This document shows, piece after piece, positions 49,801 to 62,360 of a DNA stretch of 64,000 nucleotides. The notes beneath the pieces were generated by a model. The model worked only from the letters and a program-made list of their open reading frames with translations. It was not told where the DNA came from and made no database searches. Position numbers and translations under genes: made by a program. The stretch covers positions 11,167,205 to 11,231,204 of the forward strand of contig OZ025276.1 in assembly GCA_964019165.1 (NCBI GenBank). Reading direction: 5' to 3'. How positions within the stretch are numbered: the first letter of the stretch is position 1; each line of letters starts with the position of its first letter. The stretch comes from Mastigias papua (taxonomy: Eukaryota > Cnidaria > Scyphozoa > Rhizostomeae > Mastigiidae).

Positions 49801-52800
49801 ATCAATTTCAAATTTGGTCATTTTTGGCAAAATACCAAGGCTATAGCCTTACTTTGTGGCCAAAAATGGCTCATTTTCATCACTTTTCAATCTGCAATCA
49901 AAATCAATCAATTTCAAATTTGGTCATTTTTTGGCAAAATACCAAGGCTATAGCCTTACTTTTTGGCCAAAAATCGCTCATTTTCATCACTTTTCAATCT
50001 GCAATCAAAATCACTCAAATTTTACAATTTCCTCAGTGTTTGGCAAAATACCTAGGCTATAGCCTTACTTTTTGGCCAAACATGGCTCATTTTCATCACT
50101 TTTCAATCTGCAATCAAAATCAATCAATTTCAAATTTGGTCATTTTTTGGCAAAATACCAAGACTATAGCCTTACTTTTTGGCCAAACATGGCTCATTGT
50201 CATCACTTTTCAATCTGCAATCAAAATCAATCAATGTCAAATTTGGTCATTTTTTTGCAAAATACCAAGGCTATAGCCTTACTTTGTGGCCAAAAATGGC
50301 TCAGTTTCATCACTTTTCAATCTGCAATCAATATCAATCAATTTCAAATTTGGTCATTTTGTGGCAAAATACCAAGGCTATAGCCTTACTTTTTGGCCAA
50401 AACTGGCTCATGTTAATGACTTTTCAATCTGCAATCAAAATCACTCAAATTTTAAAATTTCCTCAGTTTTTGGCAAAATACCTAGGCTATAGCCTTACTT
50501 TTTGGCCAAACATGGCTCATTTTCATCACTTTTCAATCTGCAATCAAAATCAATCAATTTCAAATTTGGTCATTTTGTGGCAAAATACCAAGGCTATAGC
50601 CTTACTTTTTGGCCAAAAATGGCTCATTTTCATCACTTTTCAATCTGCAATCAAAATCAATCAATTTCAAATTTGGTCATGGGTTGGGACAATACCAAGG
50701 CTATAGCCTTACTTTTTGGCCAAAATGGCTCATTTTCATCACTTTTTATACTGCAATCAAAATCAATCAATTTCAAATTTGGTCATTGTTTGGCATAATA
50801 CCAAGGCTATAGCCTTACTTTTTTGGCCAAAACTGGCTCATTTTCATCACTTTTCAATCTGCAATCAAAATCAATCAATTTCAAATTTGGTCATGTTTTG
50901 GCAAAATACCAAGGCTATAGCCTTACGTTTTGGCCGAAAATGGCTCATTTTCATCACTTTTCAATCTGCAATCAAAATCAATCAATTTCAAATTTGGTCA
51001 TTCTTTGGCAAAATACCAAGGCTATAGCCTTACTGTTTGGCCAAAAATGGCTCATTTTCATCACTTTTCAATCTGCAATCAAAATCAATCAATTTCAAAT
51101 ATGGTCATTTTGTGGCAAAATACCTAGGCTATAGCCTTATTTTTTGGCCAAAAATGGCTCATTTTCATCACTTTTCATTCTGCAATCACAATCAATCAAT
51201 GTCAAATTTGGTCATTTTGTGGCAAAATACCAAGACTATAGCCTTACTTTTTGGCCAAAAATGGCTCATTTTCATCACTTGTCAATCTGCAATCAAAATC
51301 AATCAATTTCAAATTTGGTCATTTTTTGCCAAAATACCAAGGCTATAGCCTTACTTTTTGGCCAAAAATGGCTCATGTTCATCACTTTTCAATCTGCAAT
51401 CAAAATCAATCAATTTCAAATTTGGTGATGTTTTGCCAAAATACCAAGGCTATAGCCTTACTTTTTGGCCAAAAATGGCTCATTTTCATCACTTTTCAAT
51501 CTGCAATCAAAATCAATCAATTTCAAATTTGGTCATTTTTGGCAAAATACCAAGGCTATAGCCTTACTTTGTGGCCAAAAATGGCTCATTTTCATCACTT
51601 TTCAATCTGCAATCAAAATCAATCAATTTCAAATTTGGTCATTTTTTGGCAAAATACCAAGGCTATAGCCTTACTTTTTGGCCAAAAATGGCTCATTTTC
51701 ATCACTTTTCAATCTGCAATCAAAATCACTCAAATTTTACAATTTCCTCAGTTTTTGGCAAAATACCTAGGCTATAGCCTTACTTTTTGGCCAAACATGG
51801 CTCATTTTCATCACTTTTCAATCTGCAATCAAAATCAATCAATTTCAAATTTGGTCATTTTTTGGCAAAATACCAAGACTATAGCCTTACTTTTTGGCCA
51901 AACATGGCTCATTGTCATCACTTTTCAATCTGCAATCAAAATCAATCAATGTCAAATTTGGTCATGTTTTTGCAAAATACCAAGGCTATAGCCTTACTTT
52001 GTGGCCAAAAATGGCTCAGTTTCATCACTTTTCAATCTGCAATCAATATCAATCAATTTCAAATTTGGTCATTTTGTGGCAAAATACCAAGGCTATAGCC
52101 TTACTTTTTGGCCAAAACTGGCTCATGTTAATGACTTTTCAATCTGCAATCAAAATCACTCAAATTTTAAAATTTCCTCAGTTTTTGGCAAAATACCTAG
52201 GCTATAGCCTTACTTTTTGGCCAAACATGGCTCATTTTCATCACTTTTCAATCTGCAATCAAAATCAATCAATTTCAAATTTGTTCATTTTTTGGCAAAA
52301 TACCAAGACTATAGCCTTACTTTTTGGCCAAAACTGGCTCATGTTAATGACTTTTCAATCTGCAATCAAAATCAATCAATTTCAAATTTGTTCATTTTGT
52401 GGCAAAATACCAAGGCTATAGCCTTACTGTTTGGCCAAACATGGCTCATTTTCATCACTTTTCAATCTGCAATCAAAATCAATCAATTTCAAATATGGTC
52501 ATTTTGTGGCAAAATACCTAGGCTATAGCCTTATTTTTTGGCCAAAAATGGCTCATTTTCATCACTTTTCATTCTGCAATCACAATCAATCAATGTCAAA
52601 TTTGGTCATTTTGTGGCACAATACCAAGACTATAGCCTTACTTTTTGGCCAAAAATGGCTCATCTTCATCACTTGTCAATCTGCAATCAAAATCAATCAA
52701 TTTCAAATTTGTTCATTTTGTGGCAAACTACCAAGGCTATAGCCTTACTTTTTGGCCAAAAATGGCTCATCTTCATCACTTGTCAATCTGCAATCAAAAT

Positions 52801-55800
52801 CAATCAATTTCAAATTTGTTCATTTTGTGGCAAACTACCAAGGCTATAGCCTTACTTTTTGGCCAAAAATGGCTCATTTTCATCACTTTTCAATCTGCAA
52901 TCAAAATCAATCAATTTCAAATTTGGTCATTTTGTGGCAAAATACCTAGGCTATAGCCTTACTTTTTGGCCAAAAATGGCTCATTTTCATCACTTTTCAA
53001 TCTGCAATCAAAATCAATCAAATTCAAATTTGGTCATGGGTTGGGACAATACCAAGGCTATAGCCTTACTTTTTGGCCAAAATGGCTCATTTTCATCACT
53101 TTTTATACTGCAATCAAAATCAATCAATTTCAAATTTGGTCATTGTTTGGCATAATACCAAGGCTATAGCCTTACTTTTTGGCCAAAACTGGCTCATTTT
53201 CATCACTTTTCAATCTGCAATCAAAATCAATCAATTTCAAATTTGGTCATTTTTTGGCAAAATACCAAGGCTATAGCCTTACGTTTTGGCCAAAACTGGC
53301 TCATGTTAATGACTTTTCAATCTGCAATCAAAATCAATCAATTTCAAATTTGGTCATTTTTTGGCAAAATACCAAGGCTATAGCCTTACTTTTTGGCCAA
53401 AAATGGCTCATTTTCATCACTTTTCAATCTGCAATCAAAATCACTCAAATTTTACAATTTCCTCAGTTTTTGGCAAAATACCTAGGCTATAGCCTTACTT
53501 TTTGGCCAAACATGGCTCATTTTCATCACTTTTCAATCTGCAATCAAAATCAATCAATTTCAAATTTGGTCATTTTTTGGCAAAATACCAAGACTATAGC
53601 CTTACTTTTTGGCCAAACATGGCTCATTGTCATCACTTTTCAATCTGCAATCAAAATCAATCAATGTCAAATTTGGTCATTTTTTTGCAAAATACCAAGG
53701 CTATAGCCTTACTTTGTGGCCAAAAATGGCTCATTTTCATCACTTTTCAATCTGCAATCAATATCAATCAATTTCAAATTTGGTCATTTTGTGGCAAAAT
53801 ACCAAGGCTATAGCCTTACTTTTTGGCCAAAACTGGCTCATGTTAATGACTTTTCAATCTGCAATCAAAATCACTCAAATTGTAAAATTTCCTCAGTTTT
53901 TGGCAAAATACCTAGGCTATAGCCTTACTTTTTGGCCAAACATGGCTCATTTTCATCACTTTTCAATCTGCAATCAAAATCAATCAATTTCAAATTTGGT
54001 CATTTTTTGGCAAAATACCAAGACTATAGCCTTACTTTTTGGCCAAACATGGCTCATTGTCATCACTTTTCAATCTGCAATCAAAATCAATCAATTTCAA
54101 ATTTGGTCATTTTGTGGCAAAATACCAAGGCTATAGCCTTACTTTTTGGCCAAAAATGGCTCATTTTCATCACTTTTCAATCTGCAATCAAAATCAATCA
54201 ATTTCAAATTTGGTCATTTTTGGCAAAATACCAAGGCTATAGCCTTACTTTGTGGCCAAAAATGGCTCATTTTCATCACTTTTCAATCTGCAATCAAAAT
54301 CAATCAATTTCAAATTTGGTCATTTTTTGGCAAAATACCAAGGCTATAGCCTTACTTTTTGGCCAAAAATGGCTCATTTTCATCACTTTTCAATCTGCAA
54401 TCAAAATCACTCAAATTTTACAATTTCCTCAGTTTTTGGCAAAATACCTAGGCTATAGCCTTACTTTTTGGCCAAACATGGCTCATTTTCATCACTTTTC
54501 AATCTGCAATCAAAATCAATCAATTTCAAATTTGGTCATTTTTTGGCAAAATACCAAGACTATAGCCTTACTTTTTGGCCAAACATGGCTCATTGTCATC
54601 ACTTTTCAATCTGCAATCAAAATCAATCAATGTCAAATTTGGTCATTTTTTTGCAAAATACCAAGGCTATAGCCTTACTTTGTGGCCAAAAATGGCTCAG
54701 TTTCATCACTTTTCAATCTGCAATCAATATCAATCAATTTCAAATTTGGTCATTTTGTGGCAAAATACCAAGGCTATAGCCTTACTTTTTGGCCAAAACT
54801 GGCTCATGTTAATGACTTTTCAATCTGCAATCAAAATCACTCAAATTTTAAAATTTCCTCAGTTTTTGGCAAAATACCTAGGCTATAGCCTTACTTTTTG
54901 GCCAAACATGGCTCATTTTCATCACTTTTCAATCTGCAATCAAAATCAATCAATTTCAAATTTGTTCATTTTTTGGCAAAATACCAAGACTATAGCCTTA
55001 CTTTTTGGCCAAAACTGGCTCATGTTAATGACTTTTCAATCTGCAATCAAAATCAATCAATTTCAAATTTGTTCATTTTGTGGCAAAATACCAAGGCTAT
55101 AGCCTTACTGTTTGGCCAAACATGGCTCATTTTCATCACTTTTCAATCTGCAATCAAAATCAATCAATTTCAAATATGGTCATTTTGTGGCAAAATACCT
55201 AGGCTATAGCCTTATTTTTTGGCCAAAAATGGCTCATTTTCATCACTTTTCATTCTGCAATCACAATCAATCAATGTCAAATTTGGTCATTTTGTGGCAC
55301 AATACCAAGACTATAGCCTTACTTTTTGGCCAAAAATGGCTCATCTTCATCACTTGTCAATCTGCAATCAAAATCAATCAATTTCAAATTTGTTCATTTT
55401 GTGGCAAACTACCAAGGCTATAGCCTTACTTTTTGGCCAAAAATGGCTCATTTTCATCACTTTTCAATCTGCAATCAAAATCAATCAATTTCAAATTTGG
55501 TCATTTTGTGGCAAAATACCTAGGCTATAGCCTTACTTTTTGGCCAAAAATGGCTCATTTTCATCACTTTTCAATCTGCAATCAAAATCAATCAAATTCA
55601 AATTTGGTCATGGGTTGGGACAATACCAAGGCTATAGCCTTACTTTTTGGCCAAAATGGCTCATTTTCATCACTTTTTATACTGCAATCAAAATCAATCA
55701 ATTTCAAATTTGGTCATTGTTTGGCATAATACCAAGGCTATAGCCTTACTTTTTGGCCAAAACTGGCTCATTTTCATCACTTTTCAATCTGCAATCAAAA

Positions 55801-58800
55801 TCAATCAATTTCAAATTTGGTCATTTTTTGGCAAAATACCAAGGCTATAGCCTTACGTTTTGGCCAAAACTGGCTCATGTTAATGACTTTTCAATCTGCA
55901 ATCAAAATCAATCAATTTCAAATTTGGTCATTTTTTGGCAAAATACCAAGGCTATAGCCTTACTTTTTGGCCAAAAATGGCTCATTTTCATCACTTTTCA
56001 ATCTGCAATCAAAATCACTCAAATTTTACAATTTCCTCAGTTTTTGGCAAAATACCTAGGCTATAGCCTTACTTTTTGGCCAAACATGGCTCATTTTCAT
56101 CACTTTTCAATCTGCAATCAAAATCAATCAATTTCAAATTTGGTCATTTTTTGGCAAAATACCAAGACTATAGCCTTACTTTTTGGCCAAACATGGCTCA
56201 TTGTCATCACTTTTCAATCTGCAATCAAAATCAATCAATGTCAAATTTGGTCATTTTTTTGCAAAATACCAAGGCTATAGCCTTACTTTGTGGCCAAAAA
56301 TGGCTCATTTTCATCACTTTTCAATCTGCAATCAATATCAATCAATTTCAAATTTGGTCATTTTGTGGCAAAATACCAAGGCTATAGCCTTACTTTTTGG
56401 CCAAAACTGGCTCATGTTAATGACTTTTCAATCTGCAATCAAAATCACTCAAATTGTAAAATTTCCTCAGTTTTTGGCAAAATACCTAGGCTATAGCCTT
56501 ACTTTTTGGCCAAACATGGCTCATTTTCATCACTTTTCAATCTGCAATCAAAATCAATCAATTTCAAATTTGGTCATTTTTTGGCAAAATACCAAGACTA
56601 TAGCCTTACTTTTTGGCCAAACATGGCTCATTGTCATCACTTTTCAATCTGCAATCAAAATCAATCAATGTCAAATTTGGTCATTTTTTTGCAAAATACC
56701 AAGGCTATAGCCTTACTTTGTGGCCAAAAATGGCTCATTTTCATCACTTTTCAATCTGCAATCAAAATCAATCAATTTCAAATTTGGTCATTTTGTGGCA
56801 AAATACCAAGGCTATAGCCTTACTTTTTGGCCAAAACTGGCTCATGTTAATGACTTTTCAATCTGCAATCAAAATCAATCAATTTCAAATTTGTTCATTT
56901 TGTGGCAAAATACCAAGGCTATAGCCTTACTGTTTGGCCAAACATGGCTCATTTTCATCACTTTTCAATCTGCAATCAAAATCAATCAATTTCAAATATG
57001 GTCATTTTGTGGCAAAATACCTAGGCTATAGCCTTATTTTTTGGCCAAAAATGGCTCATTTTCATCACTTTTCATTCTGCAATCACAATCAATCAATGTC
57101 AAATTTGGTCATTTTGTGGCACAATACCAAGACTATAGCCTTACTTTTTGGCCAAAAATGGCTCATTTTCATCACTTGTCAATCTGCAATCAAAATCAAT
57201 CAATTTCAAATTTGTTCATTTTGTGGCAAAATACCAAGGCTATAGCCTTACTTTTTGGCCAAAAATGGCTCATTTTCATCACTTTTCAATCTGCAATCAA
57301 AATCAATCAATTTCAAATTTGGTCATTTTTTGGCAAAATACCAAGGCTATAGCCTTACTTTTTGGCCAAACATGGCTCATTTTCATCACTTTTCAATCTG
57401 CAATCAAAATCAATCAATTTCAAATTTGGTCATGGGTTGGGACAATACCAAGGCTATAGCCTTACTTTTTGGCCAAAATGGCTCATTTTCATCACTTTTT
57501 ATACTGCAATCAAAATCAATCAATTTCAAATTTGGTCATTGTTTGGCATAATACCAAGGCTATAGCCTTACTTTTTGGCCAAAACTGGCTCATTTTCATC
57601 ACTTTTCAATCTGCAATCAAAATCAATCAATTTCAAATTTGGTCATTTTTTGGCAAAATACCAAGGCTATAGCCTTACGTTTTGGCCGAAAATGGCTCAT
57701 TTTCATCACTTTTCAATCTGCAGTCAAAATCAATCAATTTCAAATTTGGTCATTTTTTGGCAAAATACCAAGGCTATAGCCTTACTTTTTGGCCAAAAAT
57801 GGCTCATTTTCATCACTTTTCAATCTGCAATCAAAATCACTCAAATTTTAAAATTTCCTCAGTTTTTGGCAAAATACCTAGGCTATAGCCTTACTTTTTG
57901 GCCAAACATGGCTCATTTTCATCACTTTTCAATCTGCAATCAAAATCAATCAATTTCAAATTTGGTCATTTTTTGGCAAAATACCAAGACTATAGCCTTA
58001 CTTTTTGGCCAAACATGGCTCATTGTCATCACTTTTCAATCTGCAATCAAAATCAATCAATGTCAAATTTGGTCATTTTTTTGCAAAATACCAAGGCTAT
58101 AGCCTTACTTTGTGGCCAAAAATGGCTCATTTTCATCACTTTTCAATCTGCAATCAAAATCAATCAATTTCAAATTTGGTCATTTTGTGGCAAAATACCA
58201 AGGCTATAGCCTTACTTTTTGGCCAAAACTGTCTCATGTTAATGACTTTTCAATCTGCAATCAAAATCAATCAATTTCAAATTTGGTCATTTTGTGGCAA
58301 AATACCAAGGCTATAGCCTTACTTTTTGGCCAAAACTGGCTCATGTTAATGACTTTTCAATCTGCAATCAAAATCAATCAATTTCAAATTTGTACATTTT
58401 GTGGCAAAATACCAAGGCTATAGCCTTACTGTTTGGCCACACATGGCTCATTTTCATCACTTTTCAATCTGCAATCAAAATCAATCAATTTCAAATATGG
58501 TCATTTTGTGGCAAAATACCTAGGCTATAGCCTTATTTTTTGGCCAAAAATGGCTCATTTTCATCACTTTTCATTCTGCAATCACAATCAATCAATGTCA
58601 CATTTGGTCATTTTGTGGCACAATACCAAGGCTATAGCCTTACTTTTTGGCCAAAAATGGCTCATTGTCATCACTTGTCAATCTGCAATCAAAATCAATC
58701 AATTTCAAATTTGTTCATTTTGTGGCAAAATACCAAGGCTATAGCCTTACTTTTTGGCCAAAAATGGCTCATTTTCATCACTTTTCAATCTGCAATCAAA

Positions 58801-61800
58801 ATCAATCAATTTCAAATTTGGTCATTTTTTGGCAAAATACCAAGGCTATAGCCTTACTTTTTGGCCAAAAATGGCTCATTTTCATCACTTTTCAATCTGC
58901 AATCAAAATCAATCAATTTCAAATTTGGTCATGGGTTGGGACAATACCAAGGCTATAGCCTTACTTTTTGGCCAAAATGGCTCATTTTCATCACTTTTTA
59001 TACTGCAATCAAAATCAATCAATTTCAAATTTGGTCATTGTTTGGCATAATACCAAGGCTATAGCCTTACTTTTTGGCCAAAACTGGCTCATTTTCATCA
59101 CTTTTCAATCTGCAATCAAAATCAATCAATTTCAAATTTGGTCATTTTTTGGCAAAATACCAAGGCTATAGCCTTACGTTTTGGCCGAAAATGGCTCATT
59201 TTCATCACTTTTCAATCTGCAATCAAAATCAATCAATTTCAAATTTGGTCATTCTTTGGCAAAATACCAAGGCTATAGCCTTACTTTTTGGCCAAAAATG
59301 GCTCATTTTCATCACTTTTCAATCTGCAATCAAAATCAATCAATTTCAAATATGGTCATTTTGTGGCAAAATACCTAGGCTATAGCCTTACTTTTTGGCC
59401 AAAAATGGCTCATTTTCATCACTTTTCAATCTGCAATCAAAATCACTCAAATTTTAAAATTTCCTCAGTTTTTGGCAAAATACCTAGGCTATAGCCTTAC
59501 TTTTTGGCCAAACATGGCTCATTTTCATCACTTTTCAATCTGCAATCAAAATCAATCAATTTCAAATTTGGTCATTTTTTGGCAAAATACCAAGACTATA
59601 GCCTTACTTTTTGGCCAAACATGGCTCATTGTCATCACTTTTCATTCTGCAATCACAATCACTCAATGTCAAATTTGGTCATTTTGTGGCACAATACCAA
59701 GGCTATAGCCTTACTTTTTGGCCAAAAATGGCTCATTTTCATCACTTGTCAATCTGCAATCAAAATCAATCAATTTCAAATTTGTTCATTTTGTGGCAAA
59801 ATACCAAGGCTATAGCCTTACTTTTTGGCCAAAAATGGCTCATTTTCATCACTTTTCAATCTGCAATCAAAATCAATCAATTTCAAATTTGGTCATTTTT
59901 TGGCAAAATACCAAGGCTATAGCCTTACTTTTTGGCCAAAAATGGCTCATTTTCATCACTTTTCAATCTGCAATCAAAATCAATCAATTTCAAATTTGGT
60001 CATGGGTTGGGACAATACCAAGGCTATAGCCTTACTTTTTGGCCAAAATGGCTCATTTTCATCACTTTTTATACTGCAATCAAAATCAATCAATTTCAAA
60101 TTTGGTCATTGTTTGGCATAATACCAAGGCTATGGCCTTACTTTTTGGCCAAAACTGGCTCATTTTCATCACTTTTCAATCTGCAATCAAAATCAATCAA
60201 TTTCAAATTTGGTCATTTTGTGGCAAAATACCAAGGCTATAGCCTTACGTTTTGGCCGAAAATGGCTCATTTTCATCACTTTTCAATCTGCAATCAAAAT
60301 CAATCAATTTCAAATTTGGTCATTCTTTGGCAAAATACCAAGGCTATAGCCTTACTGTTTGGCCAAAATTGGCTCATTTTCATCACTTTTCAATCTGCAA
60401 TCAAAATCAATCAATTTCAAATATGGTCATTTTGTGGCAAACTACCTAGGCTATAGCCTTACTTTTTGGCCAAAAATGGCTCATTTTCATCACTTTTCAA
60501 TCTGCAATCAAAATCACTCAAATTTTAAAATTTCCTCAGTTTTTGGCAAAATACCTAGGCTATAGCCTTACTTTTTGGCCAAACATGGCTCATTTTCATC
60601 ACTTTTCAATCTGCAATCAAAATCAATCAATTTCAAATTTGGTCATTTTTTGGCAAAATACCAAGACTATAGCCTTACTTTTTGGCCAAACATGGCTCAT
60701 TGTCATCACTTTTCAATCTGCAATCAAAATCAATCAATGTCAAATTTGGTCATTTTTTTGCAAAATACCAAGGCTATAGCCTTACTTTGTGGCCAAAAAT
60801 GGCTCATTTTCATCACTTTTCAATCTGCAATCAAAATCAATCAATTTCAAATTTGGTCATTTTGTGGCAAAATACCAAGGCTATAGCCTTACTTTTTGGC
60901 CAAAACTGGCTCATGTTAATGACTTTTCAATCTGCAATCAAAATCAATCAATTTCAAATTTGGTCATTTTGTGGCAAAATACCAAGGCTATAGCCTTACT
61001 TTTTGGCCAAAACTGGCTCATGTTAATGACTTTTCAATCTGCAATCAAAATCAATCAATTTCAAATTTGTTCATTTTGTGGCAAAATACCAAGGCTATAG
61101 CCTTACTGTTTGGCCAAACATGGCTCATTTTCATCACTTTTCAATCTGCAATCAAAATCAATCAATTTCAAATATGGTCATTTTGTGGCAAAATACCTAG
61201 GCTATAGCCTTATTTTTTGGCCAAAAATGGCTCATTTTCATCACTTTTCATTCTGCAATCACAATCAATCAATGTCAAATTTGGTCATTTTGTGGCACAA
61301 TACCAAGGCTATAGCCTTACTTTTTGGCCAAAAATGGCTCATTTTCATCACTTTTCAATCTGCAATCAAAATCAATCAATTTCAAATTTGGTCATTTTTT
61401 GGCAAAATACCAAGGCTATAGCCTTACTTTTTGGCCAAAAATGGCTCATTTTCATCACTTTTCAATCTGCAATCAAAATCAATCAATTTCAAATTTGGTC
61501 ATGGGTTGGGACAATACCAAGGCTATAGCCTTACTTTTTGGCCAAAATGGCTCATTTTCATCACTTTTTATACTGCAATCAAAATCAATCAATTTCAAAT
61601 TTGGTCATTGTTTGGCATAATACCAAGACTATAGCCTTACGTTTTGGCCGAAAATGGCTCATTTTCATCACTTTTCAATCTGCAATCAAAATCAATCAAT
61701 TTCAAATTTGGTCATTCTTTGGCAAAATACCAAGGCTATAGCCTTACTGTTTGGCCAAAACTGGCTCATTTTCATCACTTTTCAATCTGCAATCAAAATC

Positions 61801-62360
61801 AATCAATTTCAAATATGGTCATTTTGTGGCAAAATACCAAGGCTATAGCCTTACTTTTTGGCCAAAAATGGCTCATTTTCATCACTTTTCATTCTGCAAT
61901 CACAATCAATCAAATTTTAAAATTTCCTCAGTTTTTGGCAAAATACCTAGGCTATAGCCTTACTTTTTGGCCAAACATGGCTCATTTTCATCACTTGTCA
62001 ATCTGCAATCAAAATCAATCAATTTCAAATTTGGTCATTTTTTGGCAAAATACCAAGACTATAGCCTTACTTTTTGGCCAAACATGGCTCATTGTCATCA
62101 CTTTTCAATCTGCAATCAAAATCAATCAATGTCAAATTTGGTCATTTTTTTGCAAAATACCAAGGCTATAGCCTTACTTTGTGGCCAAAAATGTCTCATT
62201 TTCATCACTTTTCAATCTGCAATCAAAATCAATCAATTTCAAATTTGGTCATTTTGTGGCAAAATACCAAGGCTATAGCCTTACTTTTTGGCCAAAACTG
62301 GCTCATGTTAATCACTTTTCAATCTGCAATCAAAATCACTCAAATTTTAAAATTTCCTCA
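43560..62360 (+). repeat. Scattered 109-bp variant monomers carrying AAATTTTAAAATTTCCTCAG
   Basis: In about 17 monomers the usual TTTCAAATTTGGTCA segment is replaced by CTCAAATTTTAMAATTTCCTCAG (CCTCAG near 43611, 48532, 50031, 50461, 51746, 52176, 53461, 53891, 54427, 54857, 56034, 56466, 57857, 59462, 60533, 61926, 62346). They are 2 bp longer than the consensus. Many occur as pairs about 430 bp apart, defining a 4-monomer sub-unit. None is present before 43.5 kb. Confidence 0.88.
43866..48785 (+). repeat. 46-monomer higher-order unit, copy 2
   Basis: Direct tandem copy of 38946-43865. It differs by scattered changes such as a one-base T insertion near 48,462 and a compensating deletion near 48,750. 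Sequence after 48,785 no longer follows the same order, so the 46-mer is present twice only. Confidence 0.92.
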
